DNA of 17,065 bases, from assembly GCA_034437455.1 (NCBI GenBank), contig DAOTUB010000015.1, forward strand, positions 1-17,065, read 5' to 3'. The stretch comes from DAOTUB01 sp034437455 (GTDB lineage: Bacteria > Chloroflexota > Anaerolineae > B4-G1). Positions 6,341-14,416 of the stretch are shown piece after piece (within the stretch, counting starts at the first letter, position 1; every line of letters begins with the position of its first letter). The position numbers were made by a program, and so were the translations under genes. Below the pieces are notes generated by a model that had not been told where the DNA came from, did not search any database, and worked only from the letters and a program-made list of their open reading frames with translations.

Positions 6341-7666
6341 ATGGCTCAACAAATGCTTGCCCGTGTAACCTGTCCTGCCTGTCATAACCAGTTCCAAACC
6401 CCCGTCGAGCAAATCCTGGACGTCAGCGCCGATCCCAGCGCCAAGATGCGGGTGCTCAACGGCCTGGTCAACGTAGCTCAGTGTCCTCACTGTGGGAGAA
6501 GCGGCCCCCTGAACTTGTCTTTCCTCTACCACGATCCCGATCAAGAACTGGCGCTGGTTTACATGCCGTTGGAAGCCGGCCGCGACGAAGCCGAACGTCA
6601 GCAAGCCATCGGCAAACTGACCAACGCGGTGATGGAAAGCCTTCCCGCCGAGGATCGCAAGGCCTATCTCCTGCAACCCCAGGTATTTTTCACCATGGAG
6701 AGTCTGACGAAAAAGATCCTCGAAGCAGACGGCGTCACACCAGAGATGATCGAGGAACAAAAAGCCAAGACCGAACTGTTGCAGCGCATGCTCGAAACGA
6801 CTTCCGACGATGTGTTGGCGGCGATGATCAAGGCGAACGATGATTTGATCGATGTGGCTTTTTTCCAACTGTTGAGCATGAACCTGGAGCTGGCGCAAGC
6901 ATCGGGACAGACGAGCGATGTACAGCAACTGGTGGCGCTGCGTGAAAAACTGCTGGCGTTAAGCAGCCAGGGGCAAGCAATCCAGATACAGACCGAGATG
7001 GTGGAAGAGCTGCGCGACGAACCAACCCGCGAGAAGCTGGTCGATCTGCTCATCCGCGCCCCCGACGAACAGGCACGCGAATTACTGGTCGCCTTTGGTC
7101 GCCCGATACTGGATTATCTCTTCTTCCAGCATCTCACATCCCGGATCGAGGCCGCCTCCGACGAGGAAGAAAAAGAGCGTCTGACCACGCTACGCAAGGA
7201 GATTCTGGCTGTTCGAGATCGGCTCGACGAGCAAACCAGAATACTGTACCAGTCCCGCGTCGAACTCCTCCGCGATTTACTGATGAGCGACGATCCCGAA
7301 TCGTTGGCTCGCCATCACGCTTCAGAACTGGATGAGGTTTTCATCAATGTGTTGACGGCCAATCTGAAAGAGGCCCGGGATACAGGCGACGCGGAGGCTG
7401 CCACAGCTTTGCAGGCGCTCTGGAACCTGCTCATGCGGCTGAGAGAGGAATCTCTTCCGCCGGAACTGCGATTCTTCAATCGGTTGATGGTTGTCGAGGA
7501 AGACGAAATTGACGGGCTGTTGCAGGAAAACCGCGACCTGGTGACGGAGCGATTGATGGGATTCGTGGAGAGAGCAGAGGCCAACGCGCGAGAAGAGAAC
7601 GAGACAGAGATGGCCGAGCGAATGGCCCTGGTGCTGAAAAAGATGAAAGAGGTGACGGCAGAGTAG
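6341..7666 (+). CDS. CpXC domain protein
   Basis: The 441-residue product starts with a CpXC-type zinc-binding domain: C11-P-A-C14 and C48-P-H-C51 flank the first 55 residues, and LSFLYHDPDQELALVYMPLE is typical of the family. After about residue 130 the protein is mostly charged, helical and acidic (DEEEKERLTTLRKEI, ELLRDLLMSDDPESLARHH), without a recognised enzyme motif. The family is of unknown function. It follows the kinase by 13 bases with an AAAGGAAAA SD, so the two are probably co-transcribed. It might act with the kinase, but nothing in the sequence shows how. Confidence 0.82.
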   Translation: MAQQMLARVTCPACHNQFQTPVEQILDVSADPSAKMRVLNGLVNVAQCPHCGRSGPLNLSFLYHDPDQELALVYMPLEAGRDEAERQQAIGKLTNAVMESLPAEDRKAYLLQPQVFFTMESLTKKILEADGVTPEMIEEQKAKTELLQRMLETTSDDVLAAMIKANDDLIDVAFFQLLSMNLELAQASGQTSDVQQLVALREKLLALSSQGQAIQIQTEMVEELRDEPTREKLVDLLIRAPDEQARELLVAFGRPILDYLFFQHLTSRIEAASDEEEKERLTTLRKEILAVRDRLDEQTRILYQSRVELLRDLLMSDDPESLARHHASELDEVFINVLTANLKEARDTGDAEAATALQALWNLLMRLREESLPPELRFFNRLMVVEEDEIDGLLQENRDLVTERLMGFVERAEANAREENETEMAERMALVLKKMKEVTAE

Positions 7667-7689
7667 CATATTTGGTTCACACTCGCGAC

Positions 7690-7717
7690 TTGACAAACTT
7701 GGCCTCTTCATTATGAT
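7690..7717 (+). promoter_or_regulatory. Promoter of tRNA-Arg (and probably the downstream TA pair)
   Basis: TTGACA at 7690-7695 is followed by a 16-base spacer and TATGAT at 7712-7717. The -35 box is perfect and the -10 box matches 5 of 6. Transcription would begin around 7724, at the 5' end of the tRNA. Confidence 0.7.
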
Positions 7718-7725
7718 GTAAATAC

Positions 7726-7799
7726 GCGCCCGTACCTCAATTGGATAGAGGAGCGGTCTACGAAACCGAATGCTGTGGGTTCAAGTCCCACCGGGCGCG
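7726..7799 (+). tRNA. tRNA-Arg (anticodon ACG)
   Basis: The 74-base gene folds as a cloverleaf. The acceptor stem GCGCCCG (7726-7732) pairs with CGGGCGC (7792-7798), and the discriminator base is G7799. The D stem is CCTC/GAGG. The anticodon loop is CTACGAA with ACG at 7760-7762, decoding CGN arginine codons after A34 is edited to inosine. The T stem GTGGG/CCCAC encloses TTCAAGT. One pair at the base of the anticodon stem is G-A, which is tolerated. The 3' CCA is not encoded. Confidence 0.95.
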
Positions 7800-7835
7800 C
7801 TAGTGAGCAAGTGAAAAACGCAGAGGAGGCAGATG

Positions 7836-8156
7836 ATGGACACAACGACGCACACATTGGACAAACTGCGGACCCTAGAGCAACTTTACCATCGTGGTTT
7901 CCACAGCACAATGGTTGACCGAACGATTGACAAACTGCTGGCAGCAGAAATCGAGCAAGCCCAGGCCGAAAAACAGGATATGAAAACGCGGTTGTCCACT
8001 TATGAAAAACGGTACGATATGCCTTCAGAAGAGTTCTACCACCGTTTTCGCTCCGGGGAGTTGGGCGATGGAATAGATTTCGTCGAGTGGAGTGTGTTCT
8101 TTGAGATGTATCAGGCATTGTTGGAGCGATTAAGGCTCTTGGGAGCCACTGCCTGA
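7836..8156 (+). CDS. Putative antitoxin paired with a TumE-like toxin
   Basis: This 106-residue hydrophilic, mostly helical protein has no DNA-binding motif I can name. It contains LEQLYHRGFHSTMVDRTIDK near the start, a Gln/Lys/Glu-rich coiled segment in the middle, and a conserved-looking tail (MPSEEFYHRFRSGELGDG, FVEWSVFFEMYQALLERL). From memory this is the usual upstream partner of DUF6516/TumE proteins. The second ATG at 7836 lies 6 bases after GAGGAGG; the first ATG (7833) is only 3 bases away, so I prefer the second. Its stop overlaps the toxin ATG (TGATG), which implies coupled translation. Antitoxin function is inferred from the pairing. Confidence 0.65.
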   Translation: MDTTTHTLDKLRTLEQLYHRGFHSTMVDRTIDKLLAAEIEQAQAEKQDMKTRLSTYEKRYDMPSEEFYHRFRSGELGDGIDFVEWSVFFEMYQALLERLRLLGATA

Positions 8157-8566
8157 TGACCACGCCGGCCGAGTACGTGCTACAAATCAAAACTCACCTG
8201 GCACTCAGTCCAATTGCCATCTCGTTCACCATCGTCGAGGAGAAGGTATGGCCGGATAGGGGGTACATCCGCATACGTATGACATTGAGCAACAGGGATT
8301 TTCTGGAAATAGCCGAGTACTTTGTAGTGCAGAATGGCGACTGTGTTCCACACCGCTATCGCTATCAATGGATGGATGAAAAACGTCGACAACTGCGCAA
8401 ACGGTGGGACAACGTCGAACATCATCCTGACCTTTCGAACTTTCCTCACCACGTGCACATAGGTGACGAAAAGCACGTCGAACCGGGTGAAATGCTCAGT
8501 ACCATTCAGTTGTTGGATATGTTAGCTGACGAGATTCCAACCCCAAAAGATGAACCAGGTGATTGA
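8156..8566 (+). CDS. TumE-like (DUF6516) putative toxin
   Basis: The 136-residue product matches what I recall of the TumE/DUF6516 toxin family. The marker is the histidine-rich stretch RWDNVEHHPDLSNFPHHVH at residues 83-101, preceded by HRYRYQWMDEKRRQLRK. The N-terminal half is beta-rich (ISFTIVEEKVWPDRGYIRIR). The His/Asp cluster could form an active site, but the activity is not established here. The gene overlaps its partner by one base and lies directly downstream of a tRNA-Arg that has a strong promoter. The family call is from memory. Confidence 0.7.
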   Translation: MTTPAEYVLQIKTHLALSPIAISFTIVEEKVWPDRGYIRIRMTLSNRDFLEIAEYFVVQNGDCVPHRYRYQWMDEKRRQLRKRWDNVEHHPDLSNFPHHVHIGDEKHVEPGEMLSTIQLLDMLADEIPTPKDEPGD

Positions 8567-8611
8567 ATCAATCCGGCTATCTGACTCTTCAACCAACTGA
8601 CCATCCAATTT

Positions 8612-9385
8612 ATGGATCGCAAACCATTCGCCATCGCCAACTGGAAGATGGCTATGACGATCTCGGAAAGCCTCTCTTTTGTCCGCGAGTTCTGCGCCAC
8701 CATTGGCGATCTAGGCCAGGCAGTGGACATCGTTCTCTGCCCGCCCTACACAGCGCTCCACGCCGTGGCGCAGGCACTCGCACCATCGCCCATTGGATTG
8801 GGAGCGCAAGACGTTAGCGGTGCGACGGGAAAAGCTCACACAGGGAAAATCTCGGCCTCGCTGCTGGCCGACGCGGGTTGTGAATGGGTGATGCTGGGCC
8901 ACTGGGAGATCCGCCGTCGAACCGGCGCGACAGACACCGACGTCAACCGCAAACTGCACGCAGCATTCCAGGCTGGACTGCGGCCCATCCTGCTGATCGG
9001 AGAAAGCACCACAGAGCGAGGACGGGCCAAAGCAGCGCTGGTAAAGCGCCTCCCCCTCATATTCGCAGCATGCGAGGAGAAACAAGTGGCGCACACGACC
9101 GTGATCTACGAGCCAGAGTGGACCATCGGCATGCAAGAACCAGCTCCTCCCGATTACGTCGCGTCCGGCTGTCGCTTCATCCGGCAATGGATCCGCCAGA
9201 AATACGGAGACGACGCGGCAGACAGCGTGCGCACCATCTACGGCGGCAGCGTCACGCCCGAGTACGCCGAGGGATTGCTGGCCTCGCCGGAGGTAGATGG
9301 ACTGGGGGCCAGCCGCAAAGGACGCGACCCCAACGAGTTCGCCCAGATCGTGCAGATGATCGCAACCGCCAAAGGAACGATGTAG
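8612..9385 (+). CDS. Triosephosphate isomerase family protein (divergent paralogue)
   Basis: The 257-residue protein keeps the TIM-barrel catalytic triad: K12 in ANWKM, H97 in MLGHWEIRRR and E167 in YEPEW, plus the YGGS phosphate loop (210-213). Several otherwise near-invariant positions are changed. GHSERR has become GHWEIR (Trp at 98), the loop-6 sequence after YEP (WAIGTG in normal enzymes) reads WTIGMQ, and the C-terminal GGAS phosphate site reads GASRKG. It is therefore a paralogue rather than a textbook TpiA. Possible roles are DHAP supply for NadA, encoded two genes downstream, or isomerisation of another sugar phosphate as in tetrose-phosphate isomerases. nadC begins 32 bases later. 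No strong SD is seen. Confidence 0.85.
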   Translation: MDRKPFAIANWKMAMTISESLSFVREFCATIGDLGQAVDIVLCPPYTALHAVAQALAPSPIGLGAQDVSGATGKAHTGKISASLLADAGCEWVMLGHWEIRRRTGATDTDVNRKLHAAFQAGLRPILLIGESTTERGRAKAALVKRLPLIFAACEEKQVAHTTVIYEPEWTIGMQEPAPPDYVASGCRFIRQWIRQKYGDDAADSVRTIYGGSVTPEYAEGLLASPEVDGLGASRKGRDPNEFAQIVQMIATAKGTM

Positions 9386-9386
9386 C

Positions 9387-9404
9387 GCAGGCTTTCCAGC
9401 CTGC
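9387..9404. repeat. Short perfect hairpin between the isomerase and nadC
   Basis: GCAGGCT (9387-9393) and AGCCTGC (9398-9404) form a 7-base stem with a TTCC loop. No T-tract follows, so it is not a classic terminator. From memory, near-identical GCAGGCT-TTCC-AGCCTGC units occur as dispersed intergenic repeats in several GC-rich phyla. Confidence 0.4.
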
Positions 9405-9417
9405 CAAAGGATGACAG

Positions 9418-10275
9418 ATGACCAATTCGCCATCAGCACCGCCAGAAAGCATTCTGCAAGCCGCCGCCCCGCTCATCGAACTCGCCATCGCCGAGGACAT
9501 TGGCCCCGGCGACGCCACCTCCGAAGCGATCCTCCCGCCCGACCTGACCCTCCACGCCCGCATCGTCGCCAAGGAGCAGGGCGTCGTCGCCGGCCTGCCC
9601 GTCGCCGAGGCGGTCTTTGCCTGCGTGGACCCGGACCTGCGTTTCACGCCTCACGTCCGCGACGGGGCCGAGATGGACCCCGGCGACCTGGCGGCCGAGG
9701 TGAGCGGCCCGGCGCGGGGAATGCTGGCGGCGGAGCGGATCGCGCTCAACTTCCTCCAGCGACTCTCCGGCATCGCCACGCTCACCCGCGCCTATGTGAA
9801 AGCTGTCGCCGGCACCCCGGCGATCATCCTGGACACCCGCAAGACCCACCCCGGCTACCGCGTGCTGGAAAAGTACGCCGTGCGGATGGGCGGCGGGCAG
9901 AACCACCGCATGAGCCTCCACGACATGATGCTGGTCAAGGACAACCACATCGACGCCGCCGGCTCGATCACTGCCGCCGTCGGGCGCGCCCGCACCGCCC
10001 ACCCCGACCTGCCCATCGAGGTCGAGGTCAGGAACCTGGACGAACTAGGCGAGGCGCTGGCGATGGCCGTAGATCGCATCATGCTGGATAATATGAGCCT
10101 GGACGGAATGCGCGAGGCGGTAGAGCTCGCCTCCGGGCAGACGCCGCTGGAAGCCTCTGGCAACGTCAACCTGGAGCGGGTCGCCGCCATCGCCGCCACC
10201 GGCGTGGATTACATCTCTGTCGGCGCGCTGACGCACTCGGCGCTGGCGCTCGATCTGAGTATGAAGGTATCGTGA
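9418..10275 (+). CDS. nadC: Nicotinate-nucleotide pyrophosphorylase (quinolinate phosphoribosyltransferase)
   Basis: NadC converts quinolinate and PRPP to nicotinate mononucleotide, CO2 and pyrophosphate in cytosolic NAD synthesis. The 285-residue length is normal. Hallmarks are EDIGPGDATSEAI near residue 26, ERIALNFLQRLSGIAT, LDTRKTHPGYRVLEKYAV with R141, GGGQNHR with H163-R164, LVKDNH with K174, and the barrel strands ending in IMLDNMS and YISVGALTHSA. An AGGA sequence lies about 8 bases before the ATG. It is followed 27 bases later by nadA. Secure. Confidence 0.97.
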   Translation: MTNSPSAPPESILQAAAPLIELAIAEDIGPGDATSEAILPPDLTLHARIVAKEQGVVAGLPVAEAVFACVDPDLRFTPHVRDGAEMDPGDLAAEVSGPARGMLAAERIALNFLQRLSGIATLTRAYVKAVAGTPAIILDTRKTHPGYRVLEKYAVRMGGGQNHRMSLHDMMLVKDNHIDAAGSITAAVGRARTAHPDLPIEVEVRNLDELGEALAMAVDRIMLDNMSLDGMREAVELASGQTPLEASGNVNLERVAAIAATGVDYISVGALTHSALALDLSMKVS

Positions 10276-10302
10276 TACCACTACCGCGAACTGGGAGGTC
10301 GA

Positions 10303-11361
10303 ATGAGTTCTACAGACACGGTTGAAACCTGTATTCGAGAAGCCCAAGAGACCCTGGGCGACTCGCTCGTCATCCTGGGCCATCATTATCAGAGAGACGA
10401 CGTCATCCAGTTCGCCGGTTTCCGCGGCGACTCGCTCAAGCTGGCCCGCGACGCCGCCAATTGCGACGCCAAGTACATCGTCTTTTGCGGCGTGCACTTT
10501 ATGGCCGAGACAGCCGCCATCCTCGCCCAACCGGATCAGATTGTCCTCCTGCCCGATCTCGAAGCGGGGTGTCCGCTGGCGGAGATGGCTGCTCTGAAGG
10601 ACGTGGAGCGGGCCTGGGCGCAACTGGACGAGGTGATGGACGTGGAAAGCGAGGTCATGCCGGTGACCTACGTGAACTCGGCCGCGAGCCTGAAGGCCTT
10701 CTGCGGACGACACGGTGGGCTGGTCTGCACCTCTTCGAACGCGGCGGCAGCGCTCGCGTGGGCGCTCGATCGGAGGCCCCGCGTGCTCTTCTTCCCCGAT
10801 CAGCATCTGGGACGCAACACGGCCAAGAGGATGGGCATCCCGCTGGAAGATATGCTGCTCTGGGATCCCGGCTATCCTTTCGGCGGTCACGACGCGGAGG
10901 CTTTGCGCCGGACAAAGATCTTTCTCTGGCGAGGCTGGTGCGCCACCCATCAGCGTTTCCTGCCGGAGGACGTGACGGCCTGGCGCGAGCGAGAGCCGGA
11001 CATCCAGGTCATTGTCCACCCCGAATGCATGATGGAGGTCGTGGACCTGGCGGACGAGGCCGGTTCTACCTCCTACATCATCCGCCGCGTGGAGGAGTCA
11101 CCGCCGGGCAGCAAATGGGCCATCGGCACCGAGGCAAACCTGGTCAACCGGTTGAAGAACGAGCATCCAGAGCAGTTCATCGTCTCCCTTTCCCCCAAGC
11201 CGAGTTATTGTCGCACGATGAACCTCATCACGCTGGAGAAACTGGCTCACGTACTGGATGGGCTTGTCCGAGGCGAGCTTGTCAACCCGATCACCGTCCC
11301 GCCGGACGCGGCCCGCCACGCGCGGGTGGCGCTGGAGCGGATGCTGGAGGTCGGCCAATGA
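10303..11361 (+). CDS. nadA: Quinolinate synthase
   Basis: NadA condenses iminoaspartate with dihydroxyacetone phosphate to quinolinate using an oxygen-sensitive 4Fe-4S cluster. Of 352 residues, the three cluster ligands fit C90 (LEAGCPLAEM), C242 (VHPECMMEV) and C303 (PSYCRTMNLI). Other family marks are ILGHHYQRDDV, VTYVNSAASLKA, TSSNAAAAL, FFPDQHLGRNTA and IGTEANLV. A GGGAGG sequence lies 4 bases before the ATG. The stop overlaps the nadB start (ATGA). Secure. Confidence 0.97.
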   Translation: MSSTDTVETCIREAQETLGDSLVILGHHYQRDDVIQFAGFRGDSLKLARDAANCDAKYIVFCGVHFMAETAAILAQPDQIVLLPDLEAGCPLAEMAALKDVERAWAQLDEVMDVESEVMPVTYVNSAASLKAFCGRHGGLVCTSSNAAAALAWALDRRPRVLFFPDQHLGRNTAKRMGIPLEDMLLWDPGYPFGGHDAEALRRTKIFLWRGWCATHQRFLPEDVTAWREREPDIQVIVHPECMMEVVDLADEAGSTSYIIRRVEESPPGSKWAIGTEANLVNRLKNEHPEQFIVSLSPKPSYCRTMNLITLEKLAHVLDGLVRGELVNPITVPPDAARHARVALERMLEVGQ

Positions 11362-12956
11362 GTCCCCGGCAGACCGACGTCCTGATCGTCGGCTGCGGCA
11401 TTGCCGGCGCGTCGGCTGCACTCCGGCTGGCACGGGACGCCCGGCGACAGATCACGCTCATCACCCGCGCCGCAGAGCCGAAGGAGAGCAACACGCGCTA
11501 CGCCCAGGGGGGCATCGTCACGCTGGGCCCCTCTGGGAAAGACAGCGCCGACATGATCGTCAAAGACATCCTGGCCGCAGGCGCCGGTCTCAGCCAGCCT
11601 TCTACCGCTCGCATTCTGGCGGAGGAAGGCCCCGACCTGGTCGACGAGGTGCTCATCGAGACGGTGGGCGTCCCCTTCGACCAGAGGGACGACGGTCAAC
11701 TGGCTTATGGCCGGGAAGGGGCACATTCGAGCCCTCGCATCCTCCACGTCGGCGACGCCACGGGCCGCGCCATCATCCAGGCTCTCATCGCCGCCCTGCG
11801 CGAGTATCCAAACGTCCACATCATCACGGCGGCCACCGCCGTGGACTTGATCACCTTCCCCCATCACGCCAACGATCCACTGACCGTCTATGAGCCTATC
11901 GCCTGCCACGGAGCGTATGTCTTCGAGCAGTCCCCACGTTCCGTCCACCGCTACCTGGCCGGAGCGACCATCCTCGCCACCGGCGGTCTGGGCCGCATCT
12001 ACCGCCACACCACCAACCCCAAAGGGTCCAGAGGCGACGGAGTGGCGATGGCCTACCGGGCCGGCGCGCGCGTCATCAACGCCGAGTACGTTCAGTTTCA
12101 TCCCACCGCCCTGGCCGCAGCCGATGGCGAGAGTTTTCTCATCTCTGAGGCGGTGCGGGGCGAGGGAGGACGATTGCTCACCCCCGATGGCCGTCCTTTT
12201 ATGAGCGACTATGCTCCCCAGTGGGAAGACCTGGCCCCTCGCGACGTCGTGTCCCGCGCCATCCACCACGAAATGGTCGAGCACGGCTACCCCTACGCCC
12301 TCCTGGACATCCATTCCGCCCGCTCGCCCGCTCACATCCGGGAGCGCTTCCCCACCATCTATACCCGCTGCCTGGAGCTGGGTATAGATATAACCCGCCA
12401 GCCCATCCCGGTCGTTCCTGCCGCCCACTACTTTTGCGGCGGCGTCTGGACCGACGAGTGGGGGCGCACGACTGTCGAAAACCTCTACGCCATCGGCGAG
12501 GTCGCCTGCACCGGCATTCACGGCGCGAACCGGCTGGCCAGCACCTCGCTCCTGGAGGGACTCGTCTGGGGCAACCGCGCGGCGCGGGACATTGCCCAAC
12601 ACGACTCCCTGCTCATAGTCGATCCCAACGACGTGCCCCGCTGGGAAGAGGAAGGGCTGGAGGAGGAGGCCGATCCGGCGCTGATCTGGCGCGACATGCG
12701 GACCATCCAGCACACGATGTGGCACTATGTCGGCCTGATCCGTTCGGCCAAGCGGCTGGCGCGGGCCCTGCGAGATCTGCGCCACCTAGTCCAGGATATC
12801 GACAGCTTCTACCGCACCACCCGGCTGAACGACGCGCTGATCGGGCTGCGCCACAGCGTGCAGGCGGCGCTCATCGTCGCCGAGGCCGCGCAGCACAATC
12901 GCACGAGCCGTGGCTGTCACTACCGCGACGATACAAAGGGTACAGCGACTCTTTGA
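11358..12956 (+). CDS. nadB: L-aspartate oxidase
   Basis: NadB is an FAD enzyme that oxidises L-aspartate to iminoaspartate, which NadA then uses. The 532-residue length is normal. The N-terminus has the dinucleotide fold VLIVGCGIAGASAALRL, then ESNTRYAQGGIVTL, HSSPRILHVGDATGRA, NAEYVQFHPTALA, SEAVRGEGGRL and HGANRLASTSLLEGLVWG, all typical of NadB. The ATG at 11358 overlaps the nadA stop by four bases (ATGA), which fixes the start; the frame stays open upstream only as a shadow of nadA. The stop TGA at 12954 overlaps the TTG start of the next gene. Confidence 0.96.
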   Translation: MSPRQTDVLIVGCGIAGASAALRLARDARRQITLITRAAEPKESNTRYAQGGIVTLGPSGKDSADMIVKDILAAGAGLSQPSTARILAEEGPDLVDEVLIETVGVPFDQRDDGQLAYGREGAHSSPRILHVGDATGRAIIQALIAALREYPNVHIITAATAVDLITFPHHANDPLTVYEPIACHGAYVFEQSPRSVHRYLAGATILATGGLGRIYRHTTNPKGSRGDGVAMAYRAGARVINAEYVQFHPTALAAADGESFLISEAVRGEGGRLLTPDGRPFMSDYAPQWEDLAPRDVVSRAIHHEMVEHGYPYALLDIHSARSPAHIRERFPTIYTRCLELGIDITRQPIPVVPAAHYFCGGVWTDEWGRTTVENLYAIGEVACTGIHGANRLASTSLLEGLVWGNRAARDIAQHDSLLIVDPNDVPRWEEEGLEEEADPALIWRDMRTIQHTMWHYVGLIRSAKRLARALRDLRHLVQDIDSFYRTTRLNDALIGLRHSVQAALIVAEAAQHNRTSRGCHYRDDTKGTATL

Positions 12957-14416
12957 TAGACAGGACGCGATTGCTCAGTATATCCCTGTTTCTCGCAAGC
13001 GTAACTCTGACTGTGTTGAACAGGGTAGAACCTGTGGTGTCTCAATCTACGGTCGGACCGTCGAAAAGCTGTCGCTACCCCCTCCCCGATGATATGTGCG
13101 TCTACTACGGCGACCTCCACAGCCACACCGGTTACTCCGATGGAGAGGGCACTCCCCAACAGGCCTATCAGATGGCTCGCGCCAATGGGCTGGATTTCTT
13201 CGCCGTCACCGATCACGCCAAGGCACTGAACCGTGCAGAATGGGACGACACGCTTGTACAGGCCCAGGCAGCCACCGTCGAAGATCAATTTGTGGCCTTG
13301 CGCGGCTTTGAGTGGACCAGCAAGCGCGGGCACATCAATGTGTTTGGCACAGATAGCCGGGTGAAGGCAACCGATCCACGTTATGACGGCTTGAACGAGT
13401 TCTATGCCTGGCTGTCCGATCCGGCCCAGATCAACAGCGTGGCGCAGTTCGATCATCCGGGCCGTCCCTCCAGCACGTTTAAGGATTGGCGATACGACGC
13501 ACTGACTGATCTGCACATCAGCCTGATCGAGACCCATAACGCCGACAACTCGCACGTACACGAGTATCCAAAAGCTCTGGCGGCTGGCTGGCACGTCGCC
13601 GCCGTCAGTAACAGCGATACCCACCAGGCCGACTGGGGCAAGCGGCGCGGGCGCACCGGCATCGTCGCTCTGGGCTTGACCTACCACCACGTGCTCAATG
13701 CATTGCGCGCCCGTTGCACCTTTTCCACGGAAGACAACGACCTGATGCTGACCATGCGGGCCGATGGGTACTGGATGGGATCTGTGCTGCGCAGCGGCCC
13801 TATCCACTTTGACGTCTATGCCTTCGATCCCGACCCCGGCGATCCCATCGCCGCCCTGGAATTGTATCAAAATGGGATTCTGCTCCAGAACACCCTCGTC
13901 AACTCCAACGTATTCACCTGGAGTTTTTCTCTGCCGGCCGTGCACCGACCGGGAGCCTGGTGGTACGTCAAAGCGATCCAAAGCGACGGCGAAGCCGCCT
14001 ACACCAGCCCGGTGTGGACCCAACAGCCCAGGCCATACGACGTCTCCATCCGAGACAACATGTGGGACGTTGGAGACGTACCCTCGGCGAACCCAGCCTG
14101 GCAAAGCCCCGACATCTGGATCCGAAATCAGGCAGATGGCCAGATGTGGCACGAGAATCCCATCGCGGGCGAGACAAATTACGTCCACGCCCGGGTGCGA
14201 AATATCGGCTCCGATTTCCTGGCCGACGTCGATGTTCATTGCTACTGGACCGATCCTGCCCTGGGATTTACCTGGCCCAATAGCTGGCGCTCGATCCAAG
14301 CCACCCCAATCCGCATACAGAACCTGGCCCCCGGCGCCGCTCGACGTGGCGAAATATCCGCAAGAGGGGATCGCGCTCGATCCGATTCTGGATCGCGTCT
14401 GGGTGACGAGCGTTAG
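12953..14416 (+). CDS. Secreted PHP/CehA-McbA-like metallohydrolase, C-terminus disrupted
   Basis: From the TTG at 12953, in a TTGA overlap with the nadB stop, the 487-residue product begins with a short basic N-region and a hydrophobic stretch (LLSISLFLASVTLTVL). That is a good signal peptide. The PHP metal site is visible: DLHSHTGYSDGEG (D54, H56, H58, D63), VTDHAK (H88), RGFEW, IETHN and SNSDTH. CehA/McbA-type enzymes are metal-dependent hydrolases; the substrate here is unknown. Residues ~390-460 resemble a CARDB-like beta domain, and the domain breaks off after IQNLAPGAA near 14337. The remaining residues (RRGEISARGD...) have no protein character. A later ATG at 13094 would remove the signal peptide, so the TTG fits better. 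Confidence 0.78.
   Translation: MIDRTRLLSISLFLASVTLTVLNRVEPVVSQSTVGPSKSCRYPLPDDMCVYYGDLHSHTGYSDGEGTPQQAYQMARANGLDFFAVTDHAKALNRAEWDDTLVQAQAATVEDQFVALRGFEWTSKRGHINVFGTDSRVKATDPRYDGLNEFYAWLSDPAQINSVAQFDHPGRPSSTFKDWRYDALTDLHISLIETHNADNSHVHEYPKALAAGWHVAAVSNSDTHQADWGKRRGRTGIVALGLTYHHVLNALRARCTFSTEDNDLMLTMRADGYWMGSVLRSGPIHFDVYAFDPDPGDPIAALELYQNGILLQNTLVNSNVFTWSFSLPAVHRPGAWWYVKAIQSDGEAAYTSPVWTQQPRPYDVSIRDNMWDVGDVPSANPAWQSPDIWIRNQADGQMWHENPIAGETNYVHARVRNIGSDFLADVDVHCYWTDPALGFTWPNSWRSIQATPIRIQNLAPGAARRGEISARGDRARSDSGSRLGDER

Noticed and set aside
7726..7799. tRNA pseudogene because of a G-A pair in the anticodon stem
   Set aside because: All other stems are perfect, the T loop is canonical, and a near-consensus promoter sits directly upstream.
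7726..8566. Genomic island integrated at the tRNA-Arg
   Set aside because: No integrase and no second copy of the tRNA 3' end is visible in the window.
10461..11357. Upstream extension of the nadB frame through nadA
   Set aside because: It is out of frame with nadA and has no protein character. NadB homology begins at the ATG 11358 in an ATGA overlap.
11247..12785. 512-codon open frame on the minus strand
   Set aside because: It is antisense to nadB, whose identity is secure.
12221..12952. Upstream extension of the PHP frame through nadB
   Set aside because: It reads Arg/Pro/His-rich nonsense out of frame with nadB. The signal peptide begins at TTG 12953.
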